Shown here piece after piece: positions 45,907 to 54,981 of a stretch of DNA of 64,000 nt (the stretch's first letter is position 1; each line of letters begins with the position of its first letter). Position numbers and translations under genes: made by a program. Source of the stretch: DAHUXD01 sp963736455 (GTDB lineage Bacteria > Acidobacteriota > Thermoanaerobaculia > UBA5066 > Gp7-AA6); contig CAVTON010000002.1 in NCBI GenBank assembly GCA_963736455.1, forward strand, positions 620,001-684,000, written 5' to 3'. The notes beneath the pieces were generated by a model, which was not told where the DNA came from, searched no databases, and saw only the letters and a program-made list of their open reading frames with translations.

Positions 45907-47479
45907 ATGAAACGGCTCGTGCTCGCCCTGGCCGTGCTCCTTCTCGCCGCGGGCCGTCTCGGCGCCGTCACCCTGACGATTCTCCACACGTCGGACCTGC
46001 ACGGCCGCGTGCATCCGCAGGACGAGCTGGCCGATGCCGACCTCGGCGAGGGGCTCGCCCGCGTGGCGGCGGCGGTCCGGTCGATCCGCGCGGAGGGCCA
46101 TCCGACGCTGCTCCTCGATTCGGGCGACACGATCGAGGGCTCTCCGACGCAGGCGCTCGTCTTCGCGGGCCGCATCGGCGGCGCGGCGGATCCGATCGTG
46201 CGGGCGATGAACCTCGTCGGCTACGACGCCATGGCGATCGGCAACCACGAGTTCGATTTCGGCGTCGACCGTCTGCAGGCGTCGCGCCGGCAGGCGGCGT
46301 TTCCGTGGCTGTCGGCGAACACGCTCGGCCCGGACGGGGAGCCGGCCTTTCCGCCGTACGCGGTCAGGGAGATCGCCGGCGTCCGCGTCGGAATCCTCGG
46401 CGTCGTGACGCCTCGGGTCGCCAGCTGGGAGAGCCCCTCGTCGCTGAAGGGCCTGCGCTTCGGCGACTCCGTCGAGGCCGCCCGCCGCTACGTCCCGATC
46501 CTGCGGGGCCGGGAGCGCTGCGACCTGGTCGTGGTGATCGCCCACGAGGGCTTCGAGCGCGACCCGAAGACGGGCAAGCCGCGGCCCGACGCCGGAGAGA
46601 ACCAGGCGTATGCGCTGGCGACCGAGGTCGACGGGATCGACCTGGTGCTGTCCGGACACGCGCACCTCGTCGTCGCGCCGACCCTCGTCGGGAGGGTCTG
46701 GGTCTCGGAGCCGGGCCGGTGGGGAAACACGCTCACGCGTTTCGACGTCACGCTGGAGCGTTCGGGAGCGGCCTGGAGGGTCACGCGGGTCGCCGGGCGC
46801 AACCTCCGCATGAAGTCGATCGAGCCCGATGCGGCCATCGTCGCCGATTCCGCTCCCGAGCACGACGCCGCGATGAAGGTCCTCGCGGACGAGGCCGCGG
46901 TCCTCGAGGCGCCGGTTTCGCCGGCGGGAGCGCGCGTCCACGACACGGCGCTCGTGGACTGGCTCCAGGACGTCCAGCGCCGGGAAGGGAAGGCCGACCT
47001 CTCGTTTGCCTCGCTCCTGCCGGCGAGGCTCGCGGCATGGCCGGCGGGGCCGCTGACGGTCCGCCAGATCTGGCAGCTCTATCCGTACGAGAACGGCCTG
47101 GTCACCGTCGAGGCGACCGGGAGGCAGGTCCGCGCCGCGCTCGAGCGGTCGGCCGGCTGCCTCACCCGAATCCACGAGCTCGCCCGCGACTGCGACGCGC
47201 TCTCCGGCGCCGACTACGTCGTCGACCTCTCCCGGCCGGAGGGCCGCCGCAGTCGCATCGCTGACCCGAGGCGGCCGCGAGATCGAAGACGGCGACGTCC
47301 TCACGGTCGCCATCAACTCCTACCGGGCGTCCGGCGGCGGAGGGTATCCGATGTGGAAGTCCGCGAGGCGGATCGCCGAGATCGGAAGCCTGCGCGACCT
47401 GCTGATCGCCGATGCCCGCGCGAAGAAGCGCCTGCGGCTCGAGTCCGACGGCAACTGGAAAGTGGTGAGCGCGCCATGA
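45907..47479 (+). pseudogene. 5'-nucleotidase/UDP-sugar hydrolase family protein, frameshifted near 47251
   Basis: ATG 45907 starts a secreted metallophosphoesterase. Signal peptide, then metal motifs TILHTSDLHGR, LLLDSGDTIEGSP, IGNHEFDFG, VVIAHEGF and LSGHAHLV, followed by the C-terminal nucleotide-binding domain. The frame breaks after DYVVDLSRPEG. Deleting the A at 47251 restores the family sequence (GRRVASLTRGG, DGDVLTVAINSYRASGGGGY, then an end at TGA 47479 that overlaps the next ATG). Without that correction the frame runs on into the next gene as an artificial fusion. Either a recent single-base mutation or a sequencing error. Confidence 0.85.
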
Positions 47480-48120
47480 AGCCCGGAGAAAAGGCCGTCG
47501 TGGACGCATTTCACAAGCTCTACTACGACGGGCCCGAGGGAGAGGGCCGCGTCTTTCACCGGACGACGTGGATGGGCGTGACGTGCCTGAAGTGTCCGCT
47601 CGATCTGTGGAACTACCAGGAGATCCTGGTCGAGGTGCGTCCCGACCTCGTCGTCGAGACCGGCACGCACCTCGGGGGCAGCGCGCTCTTCCTCGCGCAG
47701 ATGCTGGACCTGATCGGCTCGGGCGATGTGATCTCGATCGACTACCGGGACCGGCCGGGGCGGCCGCGACACCCGCGCCTGGCTTACGTCACCGGATCGA
47801 GCTCGGACGCGAGCCTCGTGCGCGGCCTCCTCGAGGCCCGGCCCGACGAGCGCCGCCTCGTCATCCTCGACTCCGACCATTCCCGTGAGCACGTCACCAA
47901 CGAGCTCGAGCTCTTCGCTCCGTGGGTCTCGGTCGGCAGCTACCTCATCGTCGAAGACACCAACGTCAACGGCCACCCGGTCCTGCCGGGCCACGGCCCC
48001 GGTCCCTCCGAAGCGGTCGCGGAGTTCCTGGCCCGACACGCCGAATTCGAAGCAGACGCCTCCCGCGAGAAGCTGCTGCTCACCTTCAACCCGGGCGGAT
48101 ACCTGAGGCGGATCCGCTAG
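47476..48120 (+). CDS. CmcI-like (cephalosporin hydroxylase family) SAM-dependent methyltransferase
   Basis: The 214-residue protein matches the CmcI/rhamnosyl O-methyltransferase family: GVTCLKCPLDLWNYQEIL, the SAM loop LVVETGTHLGGSALFLA, VISIDYRD, RRLVILDSDHSREHV and SYLIVEDTNVNGHPV. The metal-binding Asp/Glu residues typical of the family are present. It probably O-methylates a sugar or small molecule. ATG 47476 overlaps the true stop of the nucleotidase (ATGA), which supports the corrected frame of that gene. Confidence 0.82.
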   Translation: MKPGEKAVVDAFHKLYYDGPEGEGRVFHRTTWMGVTCLKCPLDLWNYQEILVEVRPDLVVETGTHLGGSALFLAQMLDLIGSGDVISIDYRDRPGRPRHPRLAYVTGSSSDASLVRGLLEARPDERRLVILDSDHSREHVTNELELFAPWVSVGSYLIVEDTNVNGHPVLPGHGPGPSEAVAEFLARHAEFEADASREKLLLTFNPGGYLRRIR

Positions 48121-48134
48121 CCGACGGAGCCGAC

Positions 48135-48160
48135 GGGGTCAACCGTGCGTTCATGCGTTT
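48135..48160 (+). repeat. Left 26-bp inverted repeat of RAYT unit
   Basis: Exact reverse complement of 49144-49169. It includes the short palindrome-like core GCGTTCATGCG and lies 48 nt before the transposase start. Confidence 0.9.
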
Positions 48161-48208
48161 GGCTCCGGGACGTGCCGGTCGCGACAATTCTTCGTTGGAG
48201 GTGTCGCG

Positions 48209-49153
48209 ATGCCACGCCCGCTCCGGCTGGACTTCGATGGGGGCGTGTACCACGTCGTCGCGCGGGGGAATGAGCGCAAGCCAATCTTCCTCGACGACGC
48301 GGACCGCGGGGCCTACCTGGACCGGCTGGCCGAGTGCCAGGGCCGCTTCGACTTTCGCCTCTACGGCTACTGCCTTATGGGAAATCACGTCCACCTGGCT
48401 CTCGAGAGGGGGGCGGTATCGCTCTCCCGAATCGTCCTCGCGCTGCACTCGCACTACAGCCAGCGCTTCAACCGTCGGCACGACCGCGTCGGCCATCTGT
48501 TCCAGGGGCGATTTCGGTCGTTCCTCGTCGAGAAGGAGCACTACCTCCTGGCACTGCTTCGATACATCCACCTCAACCCCGTTCGGGCCGGACTCGTCAA
48601 GCGCGCACGAGCCTATCCGTGGTCGAGTGACCGGTCTCTTCGCGCCGGCGCCGGACCGGCCTGGCTCGACGTCGATGGCGTCCTTTCGATGCTCGCGTCG
48701 AGCCGATCGGCGGCGGTTGCGCGGTATCGCCGGCTCGTGGATGGGCCCGAGGCGGCGGAGTACGACGACTCGAAGACCATCGTGCCGTGGATTCGGGGCA
48801 GTGAAGAATTCGCCCGGCGCGTCATCTCCGTGCAGGAGACGCGCGTGCGATGGAAAGGGCGCTGGACGGTCGAGGAGGTGGTCGAGGCGGTTGCCAGGGC
48901 GTACGGCCTGACGGTGCGGGATCTGAAAAGCCGCCGCCGCCGCGACCGCTGCTCCGAGGCTCGTGCGGTCGCCGCCTATCTCGGCCGGGAAGAGGCCGGG
49001 ATTCCGGTGTCTCGAACCGCGCTATTCCTGCGTCGCGACGAGTCGACGCTCGTTCGTCTCGCGTTGAAGGCCGAGAACGCCATGACGGGTGATCGGAGGC
49101 TCTCGACCCTGGTGCGCCGGATCGCTACCGACCTGTTCAGGCTAAACGCATGA
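48209..49153 (+). CDS. REP-associated tyrosine transposase (RAYT) with DnaA-domain-IV-like C-terminus
   Basis: The 314-residue protein has the Y1/TnpA_REP fold: FDGGVYHVVARGNERKPIF, the HUH-type metal motif in LMGNHVHLALER, the region RVGHLFQGRFRS and the catalytic tyrosine in HYLLALLRYIHLNPVRAGLV. After about residue 215 a helix-turn-helix domain similar to DnaA domain IV follows (VVEAVARAYGLTVRDLKSRR, ARAVAAYLGREEAG, RRDESTLVRLAL). RAYTs are single-strand nucleases tied to palindromic repeats. ATG 48209 has GGAGG upstream. Its product may act on the flanking 26-bp repeats. Confidence 0.9.
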   Translation: MPRPLRLDFDGGVYHVVARGNERKPIFLDDADRGAYLDRLAECQGRFDFRLYGYCLMGNHVHLALERGAVSLSRIVLALHSHYSQRFNRRHDRVGHLFQGRFRSFLVEKEHYLLALLRYIHLNPVRAGLVKRARAYPWSSDRSLRAGAGPAWLDVDGVLSMLASSRSAAVARYRRLVDGPEAAEYDDSKTIVPWIRGSEEFARRVISVQETRVRWKGRWTVEEVVEAVARAYGLTVRDLKSRRRRDRCSEARAVAAYLGREEAGIPVSRTALFLRRDESTLVRLALKAENAMTGDRRLSTLVRRIATDLFRLNA

Positions 49154-49169
49154 ACGCACGGTTGACCCC
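49144..49169 (-). repeat. Right 26-bp inverted repeat of RAYT unit
   Basis: Exact reverse complement of 48135-48160; it contains the last codons and TGA stop of the transposase gene. Confidence 0.9.
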
Positions 49170-49230
49170 TAGCCTCTACCCCTAGCTTCTCGCGGCTCGT
49201 GGGTCCGGACGCCGGTCGGGAAGCGTACGC

Positions 49231-50823
49231 TCAGCCGCGCCCGCGCAGGTCTTTGGCGACCTCGCGGGCGGCGTTTGCGCCCGGTGCTCCCGTGACGCCG
49301 CCGCCGGGATGCGTGCCGGAGCCGCAGAGGTAGAGATTCCGGACGGGCGTGCGGTATTGCGCCCAGCCGAGGAGCGGCCGCATCGTGAAGACCTGGTCGA
49401 GGGCCGGCTCGCCGTGAAAGACGTGTCCGCCAGTCAGGCCGTAGGTCTCTTCCAGGTCGAGCGGGGTCAGGACCTGCCGGTGGGCGATCAGGCTCTTGAG
49501 GTTGGGGGCGTACGCCGCGACGGTGTCCACCACCGCGTCGCCGAGCTCCTCGCGCTTCGATTTCCAGTCGCCGTTCTTCAGCTTCGACGGCGCGAACTGG
49601 GCCACGATCGACATGACGTGTCTGCCGCTCGGAGCGAGCGACGGATCCGTCACGGTTGGGATCGTCACGTCGCAGTAGGGATGCGGCGAGAAGTCGCCGT
49701 ACTTGGCGGCGTCGAACGCCCGCTCGAGATAGTCGATGTCGGGGCCGATGTGGATCCGGCCGGAGAGCGCCCCCGGGGCGCCGTTCTTCGCCGCGGTGAA
49801 GTCGGGCAGGCCGTTCAGCCCGAGGTGGACCTTTGCGAGCGTGCCGACCGAGCGGTAGTTCCGGATCTTCTGGATGAAATCGGGATCGAGGTCCACGGGA
49901 TCGACCAGGCCGAGGAGCGTCTGCTTCGGATCGGCGTTCGAGACGACGGCGCGGGCGGGCACCTCTTCTCCGGTCGTCAGGACGACGCCCGTGGCGGCTC
50001 CGTCGACCGCCGCGACGCGCGCGACCGCCGCGCCCGTGCGGATCTCGGCGCCGAATCCCTTCGCCGCGGTGGCCAGGGCCTGCGTCAGCGCCCCCATCCC
50101 GCCCCGCACGAAGGTCGCCGATCCGGCGGCGTTCCCGTCGAGGGCCGCGCCGATCAGGACGCCGAGGCTCGTCCCCGCCGACCAGGGGCCGGCGAAGGTT
50201 CCGTAGATGCCCCGGGCGGCGACCGTCGCCCGCAGCAGCTCCGTCTCGAAGAACTCGGCGACCAGGTCCGCGACCGCCATCGGTCCCCAGCGCAGCAGGC
50301 GAAACGCATCGCGCTTCGGCAGCGCCCGGAACTTGCGGCCGACGCCGAGAAGCTGCCAGAGCTCGCCGAGAGACGGGTCGTCGATCGACGGGGGCGTCAT
50401 CGTCAGGAAGGGCTCGAGGAGCCTGCCGATCCGGCCGAGCGACTCGTGGAACGCGAGATAGCCCTTCGCGTCGTGCGCGGAGACCTTTCCGATCTCCGCC
50501 GCCGTGCGCGCCGCGTCGCCGTAGAGCGTGAACGACCGCCCGTCGGGTCCGGGGGCGAAGACGCGGACCTCCGTCTGGATGAAGGAGAGCCCGTGCCGGT
50601 CGAGGCCGAGGTCCCGCGCGATCGACGGGAGGAACGGTCCGGCCGCGTGGAGGACCGACGACGTCCGGAATCCCGGCGCGAATTCCTCGGTCACCGCCAC
50701 TCCGCCCACGACGCCGCGCTTCTCGAGGACGACCGTCTTCAGCCCCGCCTTCGCGAGGAAGCAGGCCGCGACGAGCCCGTTGGGGCCGCCGCCGACGATG
50801 ACGACGTCTTTGTTCTCGGCCAT
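49231..50823 (-). CDS. FAD-dependent oxidoreductase, phytoene-dehydrogenase/PYROXD2-like (1)
   Basis: The 530-residue protein begins with the dinucleotide fold DVVIVGGGPNGLVAACFLA and the second family motif VVLEKRGVVGGVAVTEEF. It ends with NLYLCGSGTHPGGGVTGAPG, the C-terminal FAD motif of the phytoene-desaturase/PYROXD2 group. It is about 50% similar by eye to the next gene, suggesting tandem duplication. The substrate is unknown; carotenoid enzymes are not nearby. It lies 10 nt downstream of its paralogue and opposite to the GcvT/Rieske pair. Confidence 0.85.
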   Translation of the reverse strand: MAENKDVVIVGGGPNGLVAACFLAKAGLKTVVLEKRGVVGGVAVTEEFAPGFRTSSVLHAAGPFLPSIARDLGLDRHGLSFIQTEVRVFAPGPDGRSFTLYGDAARTAAEIGKVSAHDAKGYLAFHESLGRIGRLLEPFLTMTPPSIDDPSLGELWQLLGVGRKFRALPKRDAFRLLRWGPMAVADLVAEFFETELLRATVAARGIYGTFAGPWSAGTSLGVLIGAALDGNAAGSATFVRGGMGALTQALATAAKGFGAEIRTGAAVARVAAVDGAATGVVLTTGEEVPARAVVSNADPKQTLLGLVDPVDLDPDFIQKIRNYRSVGTLAKVHLGLNGLPDFTAAKNGAPGALSGRIHIGPDIDYLERAFDAAKYGDFSPHPYCDVTIPTVTDPSLAPSGRHVMSIVAQFAPSKLKNGDWKSKREELGDAVVDTVAAYAPNLKSLIAHRQVLTPLDLEETYGLTGGHVFHGEPALDQVFTMRPLLGWAQYRTPVRNLYLCGSGTHPGGGVTGAPGANAAREVAKDLRGRG

Positions 50824-50833
50824 GCGCGATCCG

Positions 50834-52426
50834 CTAGACCTTCCCGCGCTTCCAGTCTTCGAGGAGCTTCTCGGCGGCGTTCTTGCCGTTGGCGCCCATG
50901 ATGCCGCCGCCCGGATGCGTCGCCGATCCGCACATGTAGAGGTTCCGGATCGGCGTCCGGTACTGGGCCCAGCCCGGCGCCGGCCTCAGGAAGAAGAGCT
51001 GCTCGAGCGACAGCTCGCCCTGGAAGATGTTGCCCTCGGAGAGCCCCCACTCGCGCTCGAGGTCGAGGGGAGTGACGACCTGGCGGTGCCTGATGATGCT
51101 CCGAATGTTCGGCGCGTGCTCGGCGATGGTGTCGACGACGGTATCGCCGAAGGCCTCGCGCTCCTTGTCCCAGTCGGAGTCCTTCAGCTTGTACGGCGCG
51201 TACTGGACGAAGCACGACAGGACGTGTTTGCCCGGAGGTGCGAGCGAGGGATCCGTCAGGGTCGGGATGACCATGTCGATGTACGGGCGGCGCGAGAAAT
51301 GGCCGTACTTGGCGTCGTCGTATGCGCGCTCCATGTATTCGACCGAGGGCGAGATCGAGATCGCGCCGCGCAGGTGCGCGCCGGGGCCCGGGATCGACTT
51401 GAAGTCCGGCAGCGCGTCGAGCGCCATGTTGACCTTGCCCGAGGAGCCTCGGAACTTGTAGCGCTTGATGTCTTCGACGAAGTCCTCCGGCAGGTCCTTC
51501 TCGCCGATCATCTTCATGAAGGTCAGCCGCGGATCGACGCTCGACGAGACGGCCGTCGCGTCGATCTCGTCGCCGTTCTCGAGGACGACGCCCTTCGCTC
51601 GGCCAGCCGAGAGCTTGATCTTCGCGATGGGCGTCTTCGTGCGGATCTCGACGCCGGCCTCGCGAGCGGCGTCGGCGATGGCATTCGAGATCGCGCCGGT
51701 GCCGCCGCGGGCGAAGCCCCAGGAGCGGAACGCGCCGTCGATCTCGCCCATGTAGTGGTGCAGGAGCACGTACGCCGTGCCGGGGGAGCGCACGCCGAGG
51801 AAGGTCCCGATGATCCCCGAGGCGGACATCGTGGCCTTGAGCACGTCGGTCTCGAACCACTGGTCGAGAAAGTCCACGGCCGACATCGTCATCAGCTGGA
51901 CCTGGTTGTACTGGTCCTCGGGCGAGAGCTTCTGGAAGCGCTTGCCGAGGAAGAGCAGGTCCTGGAGGCCCTTGAGCGCGAGCTTCGTCGGGTCGGGCGG
52001 CGTCATGCCGAGGATCGGCTTGACGAAACGGCCCATGTCGGCCATCGCCTTGCCGTACTCGTCGTAGGCGTCGGCGTCGAGCTTCGAGTGGCGGGCGATC
52101 TCGCGGCGCGTCTTGCCGTGGTCGTTGACGCGCCAGAGGTAGTCGCCGGAGAGCATCGGCGTGAACGTGCCGTCGAGCGGGAGGATCTCGAGGCCATGGC
52201 GCGGCAGGTCGAGGTCGCGGATGATCTCGGGCCGCAGGAGCGAGACGACGTAGGAGCAGACGGAGAACTTGAAGCCCGGAAAGACCTCCTCGGTCACCGC
52301 GGCGCCCCCGAGCACGTGACGGCGCTCGAGGACGAGCACCTTCTTGCCGGCTTTCGCCAGATAGGCCGCGTGGACGAGCCCGTTGTGCCCGCCTCCGATG
52401 ACGATGACGTCGTACTTCGAGCTCAT
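50834..52426 (-). CDS. FAD-dependent oxidoreductase, phytoene-dehydrogenase/PYROXD2-like (2)
   Basis: ATG 52426 is chosen because the Rossmann motif YDVIVIGGGHNGLVHAAYLA starts at once; upstream residues in the longer frame are not family-like. The 530-residue protein has the same layout as its downstream paralogue (VLGGAAVTEEVFPGFKFSV, CGSATHPGGGIMGANG). It leads the minus-strand pair. Its promoter probably overlaps that of the divergent GcvT-like gene near 52498. No reductase or carotenoid gene is linked. Confidence 0.85.
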   Translation of the reverse strand: MSSKYDVIVIGGGHNGLVHAAYLAKAGKKVLVLERRHVLGGAAVTEEVFPGFKFSVCSYVVSLLRPEIIRDLDLPRHGLEILPLDGTFTPMLSGDYLWRVNDHGKTRREIARHSKLDADAYDEYGKAMADMGRFVKPILGMTPPDPTKLALKGLQDLLFLGKRFQKLSPEDQYNQVQLMTMSAVDFLDQWFETDVLKATMSASGIIGTFLGVRSPGTAYVLLHHYMGEIDGAFRSWGFARGGTGAISNAIADAAREAGVEIRTKTPIAKIKLSAGRAKGVVLENGDEIDATAVSSSVDPRLTFMKMIGEKDLPEDFVEDIKRYKFRGSSGKVNMALDALPDFKSIPGPGAHLRGAISISPSVEYMERAYDDAKYGHFSRRPYIDMVIPTLTDPSLAPPGKHVLSCFVQYAPYKLKDSDWDKEREAFGDTVVDTIAEHAPNIRSIIRHRQVVTPLDLEREWGLSEGNIFQGELSLEQLFFLRPAPGWAQYRTPIRNLYMCGSATHPGGGIMGANGKNAAEKLLEDWKRGKV

Positions 52427-52497
52427 TCGCCTGCGATCGCCTCGAGGAATGACCTTGGGTTTTGCACGGCCGCCTTGCCGTGAGCGCGGGAGCATAC

Positions 52498-52504
52498 TTA
52501 TAAT
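52498..52504. promoter_or_regulatory. Symmetric TTATAAT promoter core between FAD and GcvT/Rieske genes
   Basis: TATAAT (52499-52504) serves the plus strand; on the minus strand the same bases read TATAAG. It lies about 70 bp from each start codon and could drive both arms of the cluster. Confidence 0.45.
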
Positions 52505-52573
52505 CCCGCGCCGCAACAAGGTCCGCGTGACTCCGCGTCATATGCGGGAACGCGACCGGATCCGAGGTCAGAC

Positions 52574-53773
52574 GTGCCGATCGGGACCGCCGTACACGAG
52601 AGAACTTTTCCCCTCTGCGAAAGCCTGAACTATCGCGAGTGGTCGGGCTACTACGCCGTCAGTGCGTACGAAGCGCACCACGAGCACGAATACAACGCGA
52701 TCCGCAACGCCGCCGCGCTGATCGACATCTCGCCGCTCTTCAAGTACCGCCTGACGGGCAGGGACGCGACGCGGCTGGTCGACCGCATCGTCACGCGGGA
52801 CCTGAAGAAGGTTTCGGTCGGCTCGGTGATCTATACGCCCTGGTGCGACGAGCGCGGCAAGGTCATCGACGACGGCACGGTCTCGCGCCTCCAGGAGAAC
52901 ACTTATCGCTGGACGGCGGCCGATCCGAGCCTGCGCTGGTTCCACCAGAACGCGCTCGGCCTCGACGTCCAGATCGAGGACATCTCGGAAGAGATCGCGG
53001 CGCTCGCGCTCCAGGGCCCGACGTCGGGCCGGCTGCTGCGCGCGGTGGCCGAGGCGGACATCGAGAACCTCAAGTACTTCAAGGTGACCTCGGGAAGGAT
53101 CGCGGGAGTCCCGGTGGACATCTCGCGGACCGGGTACACGGGGGATCTCGGCTACGAGATCTGGATTCCGTGGAAGGACGCGGTCCGGGTCTGGGATGCC
53201 CTGATGGCGAAGGGCAAGGCGTTCGACATCCACGCCGCGGGGATGCTCGCCCTCGACGTCTCCCGCATCGAGGCCGGGCTCCTGCTGATCGACGTGGACT
53301 TCAACGGCTCGAAGAAGGCGCTGATCCCCTCCCAGAAGTACACGCCCCTCGAGATGGGCCTCGGGCGTCTCGTCTCCCTCGACAAGGGCCGTTTCGTGGG
53401 ACAGGACGCGCTGCGCCGCGAGGCGAAGACCGGACCGGCGCGCGAGATCGTCGGACTCGAGCTTTCCTGGAACTCGGTCGAGGCGATCTACGAGAAGCTG
53501 AACCTGGCTCCGCAGATCCCGGCCGCCGCCTCGCGCGTCTCCGTCCCGGTGTTCCGGGAGGGCCAGCAGGTGGGCAAGGCGACGTCCACGACCTGGTCGC
53601 CGACGCTGAAGAAGATGATCGCCCTCGCCACGGTGGCGCGAGGTGCGAGCGCCGTCGGAACGCGGCTCGAGATGGAGGTGACGGTCGAGGCCGTCCGCCA
53701 CCGCGTGCCGGCGACCGTCGTGAAGATGCCCTTCTTCAATCCGCCGCGCAAGACCGCCACGCCGGTGGCGTAG
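52574..53773 (+). CDS. GcvT-family aminomethyltransferase-like protein
   Basis: The 399-residue protein has the folate-binding GcvT fold: ALIDISPLFKYRLTGRDATR, VIYTPWCDERGKVIDDGTV, ALALQGPTSGRLL, ISRTGYTGDLGYEIWIPW, LLLIDVDF and KGRFVGQDALRRE. It is not classical GcvT: the first 45 residues (LCESLNYREWSGYYAVSAYE) differ and no gcvH or gcvP is linked. Relatives demethylate N- or S-methyl compounds such as dimethylglycine or DMSP with tetrahydrofolate. GTG 52574 is the start. It is followed 14 nt later by the Rieske oxygenase gene, so the two likely act together. Confidence 0.85.
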   Translation: MPIGTAVHERTFPLCESLNYREWSGYYAVSAYEAHHEHEYNAIRNAAALIDISPLFKYRLTGRDATRLVDRIVTRDLKKVSVGSVIYTPWCDERGKVIDDGTVSRLQENTYRWTAADPSLRWFHQNALGLDVQIEDISEEIAALALQGPTSGRLLRAVAEADIENLKYFKVTSGRIAGVPVDISRTGYTGDLGYEIWIPWKDAVRVWDALMAKGKAFDIHAAGMLALDVSRIEAGLLLIDVDFNGSKKALIPSQKYTPLEMGLGRLVSLDKGRFVGQDALRREAKTGPAREIVGLELSWNSVEAIYEKLNLAPQIPAAASRVSVPVFREGQQVGKATSTTWSPTLKKMIALATVARGASAVGTRLEMEVTVEAVRHRVPATVVKMPFFNPPRKTATPVA

Positions 53774-53787
53774 CTCTCGGAGGCCCG

Positions 53788-54906
53788 ATGGAAGCCTCGG
53801 TCAGGGAAATCCTCGACTCCTACGACGCGAAGGCCCCGCTCGAGAACGCCTGGACGATTCCCGCTCCCTGGTACGTGGACGAACGCATCGCGGAGCTCGA
53901 GCGGTCGACGGTTTTCTCGAACACGTGGCAGCCGGTCGGCCGCGTCGACCAGCTCGCGCAGCCGGGCCAGTACGTGACGGCGGTTCTCGCGGGCGAGCCG
54001 ATCGTCGTGGTGCGCGGAGAGGACGGCGCGCTCCGCGGCTTCTTCAACGTCTGCCGCCACCACGCGGCTTCGGTGATGACCGAGTCCGAGGGGAAGGCGC
54101 CGATCCTGCGCTGCCCGTACCACGGCTGGACCTACTCGCTCTCCGGGGAGCTCAAGGGCACGCCGGATTTCGCCGGAGTCTGCGACTTCGACAAGGGGAA
54201 AAACGGGCTCGTTCCGGTCGAGACGGCGATTTGGGAGAAGTTCGTCTTCGTGCGGCTGACTCCGGGAGGCCCGTCGCTCGAGCAGTCGCTCGGGCCGCTC
54301 GTGGGCCAGTTCGCGAAGCTCGATCTCTCGCGCTTCCACTTCGTCGAGCGCCGCCGCTGGACCTTCGAATGCAACTGGAAGGTCTTCGTCGACAACTACC
54401 TCGACGGCGGTTATCACGTGCCCCACCTCCACAAGGGGCTGTCGTCGGTCCTCGATTACAGCGGCTACACGATCGAGACGGGTGACAACTGGTGCCTTCA
54501 GTGGAGCCCGATCGACCACTCGAACGCCGAGGGATCGGTCGCCGCGGTCCGTCAGGGCGAGAAGGCCCTCTATTACTGGATCTGGCCGAACTTCATGATC
54601 AACTGGTACGAGGGGGTCATGGACACGAACCTGGTCCGTCCGCTGGGCGCGGGCCGGGCCGAGGTGATCTTCGATTTCTTCTTCACCGACGTCTCGACGC
54701 CGGAGGCGATCGCGCGAAACAGGGCCTCGATCGACGTCGGCAACCGCGTCCAGGACGAGGACCTCGCGATCTGCGATTCCGTCCAGCGCGGCCTGGGCTC
54801 CCGGGCCTACAAGGCCGGCCGCCTCTCCGTGCGCCGGGAAGGCGGGGAGCTCCTGTTTCACCGCCTCCTCGCGGCGCAACTGAAGGCGGGTCTCGGCAAA
54901 GAGTAG
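53788..54906 (+). CDS. Rieske non-haem iron oxygenase alpha subunit, choline-monooxygenase-like
   Basis: The 372-residue protein has the Rieske 2Fe-2S ligands in NVCRHHAASV and CPYHGWTYSLSG, and the mononuclear iron site in FVDNYLDGGYHVPHLH with a late Asp in QDEDLAICDSVQRG. The phrase DNYLDGGYHVP is strikingly like plant choline monooxygenase and glycine-betaine demethylase GbcA, which attack N-methyl groups. No reductase partner is adjacent. With the GcvT-like neighbour it could form an N-demethylation route, with formaldehyde equivalents passed to folate; that is inference. A strong terminator follows. Confidence 0.85.
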   Translation: MEASVREILDSYDAKAPLENAWTIPAPWYVDERIAELERSTVFSNTWQPVGRVDQLAQPGQYVTAVLAGEPIVVVRGEDGALRGFFNVCRHHAASVMTESEGKAPILRCPYHGWTYSLSGELKGTPDFAGVCDFDKGKNGLVPVETAIWEKFVFVRLTPGGPSLEQSLGPLVGQFAKLDLSRFHFVERRRWTFECNWKVFVDNYLDGGYHVPHLHKGLSSVLDYSGYTIETGDNWCLQWSPIDHSNAEGSVAAVRQGEKALYYWIWPNFMINWYEGVMDTNLVRPLGAGRAEVIFDFFFTDVSTPEAIARNRASIDVGNRVQDEDLAICDSVQRGLGSRAYKAGRLSVRREGGELLFHRLLAAQLKAGLGKE

Positions 54907-54932
54907 AAGGCGGGAAGCCCCCCTCACCCTCG

Positions 54933-54971
54933 CCCTCTCCCCCCGCCGGGGGGAGAGGGTTTTGTTTCTTT
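54933..54971 (+). terminator. Intrinsic terminator after Rieske gene
   Basis: CCCTCTCCCCCC-GCC-GGGGGGAGAGGG is a 12-bp perfect stem with 3-nt loop, followed by TTTTGTTTCTTT. It is the T-tailed member of the CCCTCTCCC hairpin family found also at 39868-39892. Confidence 0.85.
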
Positions 54972-54981
54972 GAGCCGCCGT

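Larger units (their letters stand above)
48135..49169. mobile_element. RAYT transposase unit bounded by perfect 26-bp inverted repeats
   Basis: GGGGTCAACCGTGCGTTCATGCGTTT-type sequence at 48135-48160 is repeated exactly in inverse orientation at 49144-49169. The 26-bp identity stops abruptly on both sides. Between them is a single gene, a REP-associated tyrosine transposase whose stop codon lies in the right repeat. No target duplication is evident. The unit is 1035 bp long. Confidence 0.85.

Noticed and set aside
45880..48120. 746-residue nucleotidase-methyltransferase fusion
   Set aside because: The fusion arises only from the frameshift at 47251; in the corrected frame there are two genes overlapping by ATGA.
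48118..49185. Target-site duplication around the RAYT unit
   Set aside because: The bases flanking the 26-bp repeats do not match each other.
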